NCBI RefSeq assembly: GCF_020715565.1
Contig: NZ_CP085839.1
Location: 1,116,001 to 1,180,000, forward strand
Source of the DNA: Nocardioides sp. Kera G14
GTDB lineage: Bacteria; Actinomycetota; Actinomycetes; Propionibacteriales; Nocardioidaceae
Length of the DNA stretch: 64,000 nucleotides
Direction: 5' to 3'
The position numbers and the translations under genes are program-made. Shown here one piece after another: positions 8,461-19,948 of this stretch. Numbering within the stretch: the first letter of the stretch is position 1; every line of letters begins with the position of its first letter. The notes under the pieces are model-generated. The model worked only from the letters and a program-made list of their open reading frames with translations, was not told the DNA's origin and made no database searches.

Positions 8461-9309
8461 ATGAGCCCCAGCGCGCGCGTCACCACCGTCGTCGCCACCC
8501 GCAACCGCGCAGCCGACCTCGCGTGGTCGCTGCCGCTCCAGCAGGAGCCGGTGATCGTGGTGGACAACGGCTCCGACGACGAGACGGTGGCGTTGGTGCA
8601 GGAGCGGTTCCCGACGTACGACGTCATCGCGCTGTCCGAGAACCAGGGGGCCGTCGCCCGCAACGTCGGGGTGTCCGCGGCGACCACGCCGTACGTCGCC
8701 TTCTCCGACGACGACTCGTGGTGGGACGACGGGGCGCTCGAGCGTGCCGCCGAGCTCTTCGACGCCCATCCGGACCTGGCCCTCATCCAGGCACGGATCC
8801 TGGTCGGGCCCGACGAGCGCACCGACCCGGTCTGCGAGCAGATGGCTCACGCCCAGCTGGGGAACGTCGATGACACCACCTGGCCGGCCATCCTGGGCTT
8901 CATCGCGTGCGGTTCGATCGTCCGGCGGGAGGCCTTCCTCGCCGTCGGCGGCTTCGATCCGGTCGTGCACTTCCCCGGCGAGGAGGAGCGGGTCGCGCTC
9001 GACCTGGCCGCCGCCGGCTGGCGGATGGCGTACGTCGACGACGTGGTCTGCCACCACCACCCCTCGACGGTGCGCCCACCGTCGGCGCACCGCCTCGCAC
9101 TCGAGTCGCGCAACCGTGTGCTCACCGCGGTGATGCGTCGCCCGTGGTCCGTGGTGGCGGCGACGATCGGGCACGCGATGACCGAGACCCCGGCGGCCCG
9201 CCGGGGTGTCCTGGACGCGGTGCCGCGGCTCCCCGCTGCGCTGGGCCAGCGGCGACGGCTGCCGGTCGCGCTCGAGCGCGCCCGCCGCGAGCTCGACGCG
9301 GCGGCGTGA
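8461..9309 (+). CDS. Family 2 glycosyltransferase
   Basis: A 282-residue GT-A fold protein. It begins VTTVVATRNRAADL, followed by VIVVDNGSDD and the metal-binding FSDDDSWW (residues 81-88), the order expected for GT2 inverting glycosyltransferases using a nucleotide sugar. FIACGSIVRREAFLAVGGFDP and HFPGEEERVALDLAAAGW supply the acceptor-side motif with a likely catalytic acid (EEE). No membrane segment is evident, so it would act at the cytoplasmic side. The P450 starts 9 bp downstream and its GAGGAG ribosome-binding site overlaps the stop region, implying co-transcription. Acceptor and sugar unknown. Confidence 0.85.
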   Translation: MSPSARVTTVVATRNRAADLAWSLPLQQEPVIVVDNGSDDETVALVQERFPTYDVIALSENQGAVARNVGVSAATTPYVAFSDDDSWWDDGALERAAELFDAHPDLALIQARILVGPDERTDPVCEQMAHAQLGNVDDTTWPAILGFIACGSIVRREAFLAVGGFDPVVHFPGEEERVALDLAAAGWRMAYVDDVVCHHHPSTVRPPSAHRLALESRNRVLTAVMRRPWSVVAATIGHAMTETPAARRGVLDAVPRLPAALGQRRRLPVALERARRELDAAA

Positions 9310-9318
9310 GGAGCGGCC

Positions 9319-10467
9319 ATGCGTGACCACACCCTTCGACTCCTGCGCGACCCCTACGGCTTCATCCTGACCGAGCTGCGGCGCTCCGGCGGCGGCGATG
9401 TGGCGCGGACCGGGCTGCTGGGGCAGCCGGCGGTCTGTCTGAGCGGTCCCGAGGCGGCCGACTGGTTCTACGGCCCCCAGCTCCACCGGGCCGGCGCGGC
9501 GCCGCTGCCGGTACAGCTGACCCTCTTCGGCCGCGGCGGCGTCCAGTCGCTTGACGGTCGGGCGCACCACCATCGCAAGCAGCTCTTCGCCCCGCTGCAC
9601 GACGAGCAGGAGGTGACCCGGCTGGCAGCCGAGGTCGCCGCGGAGCTGCATGCGGCCGCTGCCTCGTGGGCCGGCCGGGAGGTGTCGCTCTACCGGGCGG
9701 TGCAGCCGCCGCTCTTCAGGGCGGTCTGCCGCTGGGCGGGCGTCCCCCTGGGGCCGGGGGAGGCCGAGCGCCGGACGCCGTCCGTCGTCTCGCTCTTCGA
9801 CGATGCCGCCGGCCCCGGGCCCCGCCACGTGCGCGCCCTCCTGAACCGGGTCCGATGTGACCGGTGGGCCACGCGGGTGATCCGCGACCTGCGTCGTCGA
9901 CCGACGCCGCTGCGACCGACGCTGGCCGAGAGGGTCGCACGGCACCGCGACGAGGCGGGCGTGCTCCTGCCGGTGCACACGGCCGCGGTCGAGCTGCTCA
10001 ACATCCTGCGACCCACGGTCGCCGTCTCGGTCTTCATCGCCAAGCTCGGCCAGACGCTTGCGGAGCGTCCGGGCGTCGCGGAGCGCCTGGCCGCGGCGGA
10101 CACCGACGAGCGGATGCGCTTCATCGAGGAGGTACGCCGACTCCACCCCTTCTTCCCGGCCGTCGTGGCGCGGACGAGTGAGGAGACGACGTACGGCGGC
10201 TGCCCGATGCGGCGCGGCACCCGGGTGCTGCTCAACCTGGTCGGCAGCGGGATTCCCCAGGGCGGAGGCGACGTCTGGCAGGGCCATCGGTGCCCAGGCG
10301 AGCCGATCACGAGGGCAGTGATGGCGGTGGCGCTGGACCTCCTGCTGACGCTGGACCACGACGTGCTCAGCCCTCCCCGGGTCGATGCGCACCGCGCGCC
10401 GGCAATTCCTGTCGACGGTTTTCGTATCCGAGTGCATCAGGTAAAGGACCACGGGTACGGCCGCTGA
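9319..10467 (+). CDS. CYP152-type peroxygenase P450 lacking the meander segment
   Basis: A 382-residue protein of the CYP152 (H2O2-dependent fatty-acid hydroxylase/decarboxylase) type: the I-helix reads NILRPTVAVSVFI with Arg231 and Pro232 in place of the usual acid-alcohol pair (in this family that Arg binds the fatty-acid carboxylate), the K-helix is EEVRRLHPFFP, and the heme loop is QGGGDVWQGHRCPGE with Cys325 as heme ligand. After RRGTRVLLNLVGSG the sequence jumps straight to IPQGGG. Family members have about 28-30 residues here, including the meander with its PERF-type motif, so an in-frame deletion near 10250 is inferred. Loss of this segment may impair folding or heme binding. The catalase gene downstream could manage the peroxide. 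Confidence 0.83.
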   Translation: MRDHTLRLLRDPYGFILTELRRSGGGDVARTGLLGQPAVCLSGPEAADWFYGPQLHRAGAAPLPVQLTLFGRGGVQSLDGRAHHHRKQLFAPLHDEQEVTRLAAEVAAELHAAAASWAGREVSLYRAVQPPLFRAVCRWAGVPLGPGEAERRTPSVVSLFDDAAGPGPRHVRALLNRVRCDRWATRVIRDLRRRPTPLRPTLAERVARHRDEAGVLLPVHTAAVELLNILRPTVAVSVFIAKLGQTLAERPGVAERLAAADTDERMRFIEEVRRLHPFFPAVVARTSEETTYGGCPMRRGTRVLLNLVGSGIPQGGGDVWQGHRCPGEPITRAVMAVALDLLLTLDHDVLSPPRVDAHRAPAIPVDGFRIRVHQVKDHGYGR

Positions 10468-10506
10468 GGACAGCACGACGCCGTCGTACTCGATGAGGAG
10501 CCTTCC

Positions 10507-12645
<2,139 letters not shown>

Positions 12646-12667
12646 GCCCCTACGGCAGGATGGCGCC

Positions 12668-13546
12668 GTGAGCCATCATGAGGAGGCCGGGGAGGTCCGG
12701 GCCGTCATCGAGCGGCTCGGCCTCCCCGGCCTCATCGACGTCCACACGCACTTCATGCCCGACAATGTGCTGGCGAAGGTGTGGGACTACTTCGACGCGG
12801 TCGGGCCGATGACGGGCATGGAGTGGCCGATCACCTACCGGTTCGCCGAGGAGCAGCGGATCGGACTGCTGCGTGACTTCGGCGTCCTGCGGTTCACGTC
12901 GATGATCTACGCCCACCGCCCGGACATGGCCGCCTGGCTCAACGCCTGGGCTCGTGACTTCGCCGCCCGTACACCGGAGGTCCTGCAGACCGCGACCTTC
13001 TATCCCGAGCCCTCCGTCGAGCAGTACGTCGACCTCGCACTCGGCTCGGGGACGCGGATCTTCAAGATCCACATCCAGGTCGGCGACTTCGCGCCCGACG
13101 ATCCCGCGCTCGACGCGACCTGGGGCATGGTCTCCGACGCGCAGGTGCCGGTGCTGATCCACTGCGGCTCAGGTCCCGCGCCGGGTCGCTTCACCGGCCC
13201 GGACCGGATGCGCACGCTGATGCGTCGCCATCCTCGGCTGCGGCTGGTCATCGCGCACATGGGACTGCCGGAGTACGCGGACTTCCTCGACCTCGCCGAC
13301 CGCTACGAGGGCGTGCATCTCGACACGACCATGGTCTTCACCGACTTCACCGAGGCGCTCGCCCCGTTTCCTCCGGAGCTTCGCCCGCGGCTGGACGAGC
13401 TGGGGGAGCGGATCCTCTTCGGCAGCGACTTCCCGAACATTCCCTATCCCTACCTCCATGCGGTCGAGGCGGTGGAGCGGCTCGAGCTCGGCGACGCCTG
13501 GCTGCGCGGCGTCCTGCACGACAACGCGGCCCGACTCTTCGCCTGA
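12668..13546 (+). CDS. Amidohydrolase family 2 (TIM-barrel metal-dependent hydrolase)
   Basis: A 292-residue TIM-barrel hydrolase or decarboxylase of the Amidohydro_2 type. Metal and catalytic motifs appear in the usual order: DVHTHFMP near residue 24 (HxH), FKIHIQVGDF, VLIHCGSG, VIAHMG, and ILFGSDFPN with the catalytic Asp. Relatives hydrolyse or decarboxylate aromatic or lactone acids. The start is GTG at 12668. It lies 22 bp after katE in the same direction and may be co-transcribed. Substrate unknown. Confidence 0.85.
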   Translation: MSHHEEAGEVRAVIERLGLPGLIDVHTHFMPDNVLAKVWDYFDAVGPMTGMEWPITYRFAEEQRIGLLRDFGVLRFTSMIYAHRPDMAAWLNAWARDFAARTPEVLQTATFYPEPSVEQYVDLALGSGTRIFKIHIQVGDFAPDDPALDATWGMVSDAQVPVLIHCGSGPAPGRFTGPDRMRTLMRRHPRLRLVIAHMGLPEYADFLDLADRYEGVHLDTTMVFTDFTEALAPFPPELRPRLDELGERILFGSDFPNIPYPYLHAVEAVERLELGDAWLRGVLHDNAARLFA

Positions 13547-13562
13547 CGCCTTGGGAGCGCGG

Positions 13563-14222
13563 TCAGCTGCAGCGGCGGGCCGAGACGTACGCGAAGGCTC
13601 CCTCGGTCACCCCGTAGGCGAGGAAGCCGGCGGCACTGAGCCAGTCGGTGACCTCGAGCAGCGTGGCCGAGGGGCCGATGAGTCCCGCAGCGCGGCCGGC
13701 CGCGATGACCGGGCGGTAGCGCGTGCCCGCGTCGGCGCGCAGCCACGTGAGCTCGATCCGGTCGTCGGTGACGCGGGCGATCTCGCGGATCGCCGCGTGC
13801 GGGTCGGGAAAGCAGTGCAGTCCGGTGAGACTCACCGTCACATCGACGGAGCGGTCCGCCAACGGGAGCGAGGCGACGTCGGCCTCGAGGGTCTCGATCG
13901 GGACGCCGAGCCGTGCGGCCGCCTCCCGGGTGCGGACGAGCATCGCGGGGGAGATGTCGCAGGCGAGATAGCGCACGCGCGTCTGCCGGTTGATCCCGGC
14001 GAGCGCGATCCCGGCGCCGCAGGGCACGTCGAGGACGGTGCCGCCTCGCGGCGTATAGGCGAGGGAGTCGATCGCGTCGTAGAGGCCCTGGAACGTGGTG
14101 CCGAAGCCGATGACGCCGGCGGCACGCGCGAGCGACCGGCGGGCCATGCCGAAGGAGTAGAGGTGCGCCCACGGGTGGTCCAGCCGCCAGGTGTCGCTCA
14201 CGTTCCGTGCCACGACGCACAC
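13563..14222 (-). CDS. Class I SAM-dependent methyltransferase
   Basis: About 219 residues with a Rossmann-like methyltransferase core: motif I VLDVPCGAGIALAG, motif II-like YLACDISPAML, then ADVASLPLADRSVDV (motif III region) and VSLTGLHCFPDP, matching the Methyltransf_11 group that methylates small molecules. GTG 14222 is taken as the start; GTG 14213 is an alternative with GAGAGAG upstream. It follows the acyl-CoA synthetase by 27 bp on the same strand, suggesting one transcript, and meets the amidohydrolase gene tail to tail 16 bp away. Acceptor unknown. Confidence 0.8.
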   Translation of the reverse strand: MCVVARNVSDTWRLDHPWAHLYSFGMARRSLARAAGVIGFGTTFQGLYDAIDSLAYTPRGGTVLDVPCGAGIALAGINRQTRVRYLACDISPAMLVRTREAAARLGVPIETLEADVASLPLADRSVDVTVSLTGLHCFPDPHAAIREIARVTDDRIELTWLRADAGTRYRPVIAAGRAAGLIGPSATLLEVTDWLSAAGFLAYGVTEGAFAYVSARRCS

Positions 14223-14249
14223 TCTCTCAGGTGGCTCAGGCCAGGTGCA

Positions 14250-15868
14250 TCAGCTTGAGGCCAGCCCCAGCTCCGCCGTGCTCACCTCGCGCATCTCGAC
14301 CTTCCGGATCTTGCCGGTCACGGTCATCGGGAACTCGTCGACGATCCTGACGTAGCGCGGGATCTTGTAGCGGGCCAGCCGGCCGTCGGCGTACTCACGG
14401 ACGGTGTCGGGCGTCAGCGGAGGACGGCCCGGACGCATCCTGATCCAGGCGCAGATCTCCTGCCGTAGCGCTCGTCGGGAACGCCGATCACCTGCACGTC
14501 CTCGATGTCGGGGTGGGTGTAGAGGAACTCCTCGACCTCCCGCGGGTAGATGTTCTCACCGCCGCGGATCACGAGGTCCTTGATCCGGCCGACGATGCTG
14601 ACGTAGCCGTCCTCGCGCATCACGGCGAGGTCGCCGGTGTGCATCCAGCCGTCGGCGTCGATCGCCTCCGCGGTCTTCTCCGGGTCGTCCCAGTAGCCGA
14701 GCATCACCGAGTAGCCGCGGGTGCAGAACTCGCCGGTCTCGCCCCGCTCCAGCGTCTCCCCAGTGGGCGAGACGATCTTGATCTCGACGTGGGGAGCGGC
14801 GCGGCCGATGGTGGTCGTACGCCGGTCCAGGTCATCGTCCGTGCGGGTCTGGCAGGAGACCGGCGAGGTCTCGGTCATGCCGTAGGCGATCGAGACCTCG
14901 TCCATGTGCATCTCGTTGACGCAGCGCTTCATCACCTCGACCGGGCAGATCGAGCCGGCCATGATGCCGGTCCGCAGCGTGGACAGGTCATAGCTGTCGA
15001 AGTCGGGGAGCGCCTGCTCGGCGATGAACATCGTGGGGACGCCGTACAGCGCCGTCGCCTTCTCCGCGGCGACCGTCCGCAGTGCCGTGGCCGGGTCGAA
15101 CGCCGGGCCCGGGATGATCATCGTGGCGCCGTGCGTGATGCAGCCGAGGTTCGCCATGACCATGCCGAAGCAGTGGTAGAAGGGCACGGGGATCACGAGC
15201 CGGTCGGCCTCGGTGAGATTGATCGTCTCGGTCGTGAAGAAGCCGTTGTTGAGGATGTTGCGGTGGCTGAGGGTCGCACCCTTGGGGAAGCCGGTCGTCC
15301 CGGAGGTGTATTGGATGTTGATCGCGTCGTCCGGTTCGAGGTGGGACATCCGCTCCTCGAGGGCGTGCTGCGGCATCTCCTCGCCCTCGCTCATGAGGTG
15401 TGTCCAGTCCTCGGTGTCGAGGTAGGCGACGGTCGTGAGCGCCGTGCTGGTCGGGCGGATCTCGTCGATCATCGCCCTGTAGTCGCTGCCCTTGAACCCG
15501 CTCGCGGCGAGCAGCATCCGCATGCCCGACTGGTTGACGACGTACGCGAGCTCGTGGGTGCGGTACGACGGGTTGACGTTGACCAGGACGGCGCCGATCT
15601 TGGCCGTCGCGAACTGGACGACCGTCCACTCCGCGCAGTTCGGCGCCCAGATGCCGACGCGGTCGCCGCGCCCTATGCCCTCGGCAAGGAGCCCGCGCGC
15701 GAGGTGGTCGACGTCGGCGTTGAGCTCGGACCAGGTCCAACGCCTGCCGCTCTCGACCTCGACGAGTGCCTCCCGCTCCGGATACCTCGCGACGGTGCGT
15801 TCGAAGCTCGCCCCGATCGTCTCCTCCAGCAGTGGCGTGGACGTCTCTCCCGCGGCGTACGACTCCAT
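14250..15868 (-). pseudogene. Acyl-CoA synthetase (AMP-binding), split by a one-base frameshift
   Basis: An adenylate-forming ligase of the medium/long-chain fatty acyl-CoA synthetase type. The first frame (ATG 15868) has the P-loop [11 protein letters not shown], the A5 motif [16 protein letters not shown] and [16 protein letters not shown], ending normally to [10 protein letters not shown]. There the frame changes: reading on gives an unrelated tail, while the -1 alternative resumes with [17 protein letters not shown] and the catalytic-Lys motif VTGKIRKVEMRE, ending at 14250. Adding one C in GGCAGGAG (about 14460) would restore [13 protein letters not shown]. So a single base is missing: a sequencing error or a recent inactivating mutation. 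Without the C-terminal lysine domain the first-frame product would lack activity. Confidence 0.85.
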
Positions 15869-15921
15869 GTGAGCAGGGTCACATGTTGCGTCGGCGGGAT
15901 CAAGGACGTGAAGCTGTCGCC

Positions 15922-17160
15922 ATGGCGGACGCGACTCTGCAGCACCGGGCGGTCCGGATGGTCGGCCGTGATCCGGGGGAGCCCCATCGCTCGGCGACGC
16001 CGCTGGAGCTGCTCTTCGACCTCACCTTCGTGGTCGCGTTCGGGACGGCGGCCGATGCGTTGGCCCACGGCCTGGCCGAGCGCCACACGGGTGTCGCGAT
16101 CGGCGGCTTCTGCTTCGCGACCTTCGGCGTCGCATGGGCATGGATCAACTTCACCTGGTTCGCCTCGGCGTACGACACCGACGACTGGATCTATCGCCTC
16201 ACCACCATGCTCCAGATGGCCGGTGTGCTCCTCTTCGCGCTGGGGCTCCCGGCGATGTTCGCCTCATTGACCGAGCATGCGGCGACGCTCAACAACGACG
16301 TCATGGTGATCGGGTACGTCGTCATGCGGGTCGCCATGGTCCTGCAGTGGCTCCGCGCCACCCGCCACGATCCTTCGCGGCGCGGAGCGCACGGGTGCTA
16401 CATCGTGTCGATCGTCGTGGCGCAGGTGCTCTGGTGCCTGCTGGCGTTCGCGAACCTCAGCATCCCGCTCACCTTCGCACTGATGGTCGTGCCGATGGTG
16501 ATCGAGCTCGGCGGCCCGGCGGTGGCCGAGCGCCGCTTCGACGGGACGCCGTGGCATCCGCACCACATCGCCGAGCGTTACGGGCTGATGGTGATCATCG
16601 CGCTCGGCGAGGGACTGATCGGCACGATGGCCAGCCTCGTCGCGCTCTCGGGCGACGGCCTCACGTTCGATGTCGGCCTGCTCGCCTTCGTCGGCACGGC
16701 GTTGATCTTCGGGCTGTGGTGGACCTACTACGCCATCCCGCACGGGGAGATCCTCGCTGCCTGGCGCGAGCGCTCCTTCGGTTGGGGGTACGGGCACATC
16801 CTGATCTTCGGGTCGATCGTCGCGATGGGTGCGGGGCTGCACGTGGCGGCGTACTTCCTCGAGCACGAGAGCGCGACCTCGCTGACGACGACCGTCGCCG
16901 CGGTCGCCGTGCCGACGGCGATCTACCTGCTCTTCCTCTACGTGCTCTACGCCGTCTTCACCCGGACGATCGACCCCTTCCACCTGATCCTCATCGGCGG
17001 CTCGGCCGTCACCATCGTTCTCTCCCTCGTGCTCGCGGCCTCGGGCATCGAGCTGGCATGGTCGCTCGCCGTCCTGGCGGTGACGCCGTGGATCACCGTG
17101 CTCGGCTACGAGACCGTCGGCTACCGGCACAACGCCGAGGTGCTCGAGGGGTCGGCGTAG
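15922..17160 (+). CDS. Low temperature requirement A (LtrA) family membrane protein
   Basis: A 412-residue polytopic membrane protein with about 12 hydrophobic helices. It has the LtrA signature at the start ([21 protein letters not shown]), followed by the second hallmark [21 protein letters not shown], which places conserved charged residues in the membrane. LtrA was named from Listeria cold sensitivity; its biochemical role is unknown. ATG 15922 is chosen because the longer frame upstream lies inside the opposite gene's start region. It diverges from the acyl-CoA synthetase across 53 bp and precedes the ybaK-type gene by 11 bp. Confidence 0.88.
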   Translation: MADATLQHRAVRMVGRDPGEPHRSATPLELLFDLTFVVAFGTAADALAHGLAERHTGVAIGGFCFATFGVAWAWINFTWFASAYDTDDWIYRLTTMLQMAGVLLFALGLPAMFASLTEHAATLNNDVMVIGYVVMRVAMVLQWLRATRHDPSRRGAHGCYIVSIVVAQVLWCLLAFANLSIPLTFALMVVPMVIELGGPAVAERRFDGTPWHPHHIAERYGLMVIIALGEGLIGTMASLVALSGDGLTFDVGLLAFVGTALIFGLWWTYYAIPHGEILAAWRERSFGWGYGHILIFGSIVAMGAGLHVAAYFLEHESATSLTTTVAAVAVPTAIYLLFLYVLYAVFTRTIDPFHLILIGGSAVTIVLSLVLAASGIELAWSLAVLAVTPWITVLGYETVGYRHNAEVLEGSA

Positions 17161-17171
17161 TCTGCGTCGCC

Positions 17172-17675
17172 GTGGCGAAGAAGCAGGCGTCGAAGCAACC
17201 CGGGGGTACTCCGGCGACGGTGGCCCTGACCGCCGCGGGAATCGCGTTCGGCATGCATCCCTACGAGCACGACCCCCGCTCGACCTCCTACGGCCTCGAG
17301 GCCGCCACCGCACTGGGCGTGCCGCCCGAGCGGGTCTTCAAGACGTTGATGGCGTCCGTCGACGGACGGCTCTGCGTGGGCATCGTGCCGGTCTCCGGCC
17401 AGCTCGACCTCAAGGCACTGGCGCGAGCCCTCGGGGGATCGAAGGCTGTGATGGCGGAGGTCGCGGCTGCCGAGCGCGCGACCGGTTATGTCGCCGGTGG
17501 CATCTCGCCGGTCGGGCAGAAGCGTGCCCACCCGACGGTGCTCGACGAGTCGGCGCTGGAGTTCGACACGATCTTCGTGAGCGGCGGCAGGCGCGGGCTC
17601 GACCTCGAGCTCGCGCCTGCCGACCTGATGGCGGTGACGGGTGCGGTCAGTGCCCGTGTGGGTCGAGCCGGTTGA
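17172..17675 (+). CDS. ybaK: Cys-tRNA(Pro)/aminoacyl-tRNA deacylase, YbaK/EbsC type
   Basis: A 167-residue YbaK-domain protein. FKTLMASVDGRL holds the conserved catalytic Lys region, and GYVAGGISPVGQKR is the family's diagnostic glycine motif. YbaK hydrolyses Cys-tRNA(Pro) made by mischarging, acting in trans with prolyl-tRNA synthetase. GTG 17172 follows the ltrA stop by 11 bp, so the two are probably co-transcribed. Its last 29 bp overlap the 3' end of the convergent SDR gene. Family assignment is firm; the exact tRNA specificity is not shown by sequence alone. Confidence 0.87.
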   Translation: MAKKQASKQPGGTPATVALTAAGIAFGMHPYEHDPRSTSYGLEAATALGVPPERVFKTLMASVDGRLCVGIVPVSGQLDLKALARALGGSKAVMAEVAAAERATGYVAGGISPVGQKRAHPTVLDESALEFDTIFVSGGRRGLDLELAPADLMAVTGAVSARVGRAG

Positions 17676-18408
17676 GGGTGGCCACGACCTGGTCGTAGTC
17701 GCCGCGGGCCTCGCCGTAGCGCAGGAACTTCACGTTCTCGACCTGGACCTCCGTGGCGCCCGGCTGGGCCTCGAGGAGTCCCATCACCTCGCTCACGAAG
17801 TCCTCGAGCGGCATCGCGAAGTCGCTCGTCTCCTGGCCGGGCATCAACTGAGTGCGCACGGCCGGGGGCTCGAGCTCGACGACCTCGACGCTCGTGCCGG
17901 CCAGCTGGAGGCGGATCGACTCGCTGAGCATGTGAATCGCGGCCTTGGTCGCGTTGTAGCTCGGCGTGACCTTGAGCGGCGTGAAGGCCAGGCCTGAGGA
18001 GACCGTCATGATCGTCGCCGCCGGACGGGTCTGCAGGTGCTCGATGAAGGCGCCGATGAGCCGGATCGGGCCCAGCAGGTTGGTGGTGACGATGGCCTCG
18101 GCGCTCTCGACGAATCCGGACGGCGTCGTCCAGTCCTCGGCCCGCATGATGCCGGCCATCGTGATGAGGACGTTGACCTCGGGGTGGTCGGCGATCACTG
18201 CGGCTGACGCCCTCTCGATGGAGGCAGCGTCAGCGGTGTCGATCGAGACGGTATCGAGGCCGTGGTCCGTCCTGATCTGCTCGAGCAACTCTGTGCGACG
18301 GCCGCCGACGATGACGGTGTTGCCGCGCTCCTTCAACGCGATCGCGAGGGCGAGGCCGATGCCGCTGGTCGCGCCGGGGATGAAGATGGTGTTGCCACTG
18401 ATGTTCAT
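17647..18408 (-). CDS. Short-chain dehydrogenase (DltE-like SDR)
   Basis: A 253-residue classical SDR. The nucleotide motif is PGATSGIG; after strand 2 VGGRR suggests NADP. The catalytic Ser lies in MTVSSG and the Tyr/Lys pair is YNATK. The sequence pattern (NTIFIPGATSGIGLALA, NVLITMAGIM, LEPPAVRT) matches the DltE-like group of small carbonyl reductases. It lies 35 bp after the MocR gene on the same strand and converges with ybaK with a 29-bp overlap. Substrate unknown. Confidence 0.85.
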   Translation of the reverse strand: MNISGNTIFIPGATSGIGLALAIALKERGNTVIVGGRRTELLEQIRTDHGLDTVSIDTADAASIERASAAVIADHPEVNVLITMAGIMRAEDWTTPSGFVESAEAIVTTNLLGPIRLIGAFIEHLQTRPAATIMTVSSGLAFTPLKVTPSYNATKAAIHMLSESIRLQLAGTSVEVVELEPPAVRTQLMPGQETSDFAMPLEDFVSEVMGLLEAQPGATEVQVENVKFLRYGEARGDYDQVVATLNRLDPHGH

Positions 18409-18443
18409 GCCCCCACCCTTCCCGGTGGGTGGTGAGCAGCCCG

Positions 18444-19886
18444 CTAGACGAGCGGCTCACTCGTCGAGAAGTGGACCGGCGCCGCGTTGGCGACGGTGGG
18501 CCAGAGCTCGCCGAGGATCTCGACCGCTCGGGCCAAGGTCTCGGGCGCCGCTGTGAGCGGCAACCGCAGCCGGCGCTCGTAGGCGCCGTCGATCCCGAAG
18601 CGCGGACCCGCGGTGACGTGGAGACCGTGGGCCCTCGCGGCCAGGGTCAGCTGCGAGCTCACCGGCGACGGGAGCTGGAGCCAGGCAGCCAGGCCGCCGC
18701 GGAGGTGCGCGGGCATCTGCCAGTCGGGCAGGTGCGTGGCCAACGCCGTCGCCAGGGCGGTGCGTCGCTCGCCGAGCTGGCCACGGCGCTCTTCGACGAT
18801 CTCGGGTGTCCGACCGAGGAGCTCGGCGACGACAAGCTGCTCCCAGATGGCGGTGCCGAGATCGTGCGCCGGACGGTGTGCGATCAGGCGGCCGATGATC
18901 TCGGCCGACGCCCGGATCCATCCGATCCGCAGCCCTCCCCACAGCAGCTTGCTCGCCGAGCCGATCTGGACGACCCGGGCACCGTGCTCTCCGGCGAGGG
19001 CGGCCAGTGGTCCGTGGTGCTCGGCCCGGTCGATGTCGAGCTCCGCGGTCGTCTCGTCGGCGATGAGGAGTGTGTCGACCTTCGCGGCGGCGTGGAGCAG
19101 CTCGTGCCGGTCGTCCTCGCTCATGCAGCGGCCGGTGGGGTTGTGGAAGTCGGGCATCGTGTAGGCGACCACCGGCGTCGTGCGCGCGATCGTCGTGGTG
19201 AGGGCAGGGACATCCCAGCCGGACTCCGGTGTCACCGGCGAAGTGACGATCCGGCCGCCGGCCGAGGCGAGGGCGTCGTACGCATGGGGGTAGCTGGGGC
19301 TCTCCGCGAAGACCCGGTCGCCCCTCGCGACGAGGGTGCGGGCGAGGAGCGCGATGGCTCCCTGGGCGCCGTTGGTCACGAGGATCTGGTCGGCCTCGGT
19401 GGGCAGGCCGCGAGCGGTGTAGCGGGCAGCGATCGCCTCGCGCAGGACGGGCAGGCCGACGAGTTGGTAGCCGGGGGAGACGTAGTAGGCGGTGAGCTCC
19501 TCGGTCGCCCGCCGTGCCGCCTCGGGAAGGAGGTCGGTGGCGGGCAGTGAGGCCATGGTCAGGTCGATCACCTCGCCCCGTGCCATGCCTGAGGTCGGCG
19601 TGACGAGCGGCAGGGTCGTGGTGGTGCCGGAGCCCTGCACCGCCCGGGCATATCCGGTGTCCCGGAGCTGGCGGTAGGCGGCGGTGATCGTGGTGCGGGA
19701 GAGGTTGAGCCGCTCGGAGAGCTCGCGCTCGGAGGGCAGGCGTACGTCGGCCGAGATCCGTCCGTCGATGAGCAGCAGACGGATGCGCTCGGCCAGGGCC
19801 TCATAGGCATGAAGGCCGCTGCCCCCGCGGCGCCAGTCGCCGAGGAGGTCACCGAGCGTGCTCGCCGCCAGTCGTCCACGGATCAT
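18444..19886 (-). CDS. MocR-family regulator (GntR HTH + aminotransferase domain), YczR-like
   Basis: A 480-residue fusion regulator. Residues about 28-95 are a GntR winged helix (HAYEALAERIRLLLIDGRI, LPSERELSERLNLSRTTI). Residues about 105-470 are a fold-type I aminotransferase domain with the PLP lysine K313 in IGSASKLLWGG, the phosphate-side motif NGAQGAI, and Asp/Tyr partners in IADET. In this family PLP or its adducts act as effector. It diverges from a YczE-type membrane protein, the same neighbour arrangement known for YczR regulators. The 62-bp gap holds direct and inverted repeats suited to MocR binding. ATG 19886. Confidence 0.9.
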   Translation of the reverse strand: MIRGRLAASTLGDLLGDWRRGGSGLHAYEALAERIRLLLIDGRISADVRLPSERELSERLNLSRTTITAAYRQLRDTGYARAVQGSGTTTTLPLVTPTSGMARGEVIDLTMASLPATDLLPEAARRATEELTAYYVSPGYQLVGLPVLREAIAARYTARGLPTEADQILVTNGAQGAIALLARTLVARGDRVFAESPSYPHAYDALASAGGRIVTSPVTPESGWDVPALTTTIARTTPVVAYTMPDFHNPTGRCMSEDDRHELLHAAAKVDTLLIADETTAELDIDRAEHHGPLAALAGEHGARVVQIGSASKLLWGGLRIGWIRASAEIIGRLIAHRPAHDLGTAIWEQLVVAELLGRTPEIVEERRGQLGERRTALATALATHLPDWQMPAHLRGGLAAWLQLPSPVSSQLTLAARAHGLHVTAGPRFGIDGAYERRLRLPLTAAPETLARAVEILGELWPTVANAAPVHFSTSEPLV

Positions 19887-19888
19887 GA

Positions 19889-19940
19889 GGCCACTTTACC
19901 CCGATTGGCCTCTTGCTGCACAAGTGGCCTTGGGATTGGC
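19889..19940. promoter_or_regulatory. Candidate MocR (YczR) operator: two direct repeats and an inverted repeat
   Basis: GATTGGC occurs at 19903-19909 and again at 19934-19940, 31 bp apart (three helical turns). GGCCACTT (19889-19896) is mirrored by AAGTGGCC (19922-19929). MocR regulators typically bind sites combining direct and inverted repeats, and this region separates the regulator from its presumed target. Binding is inferred. Confidence 0.5.
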
Positions 19941-19948
19941 TTGGTCCC

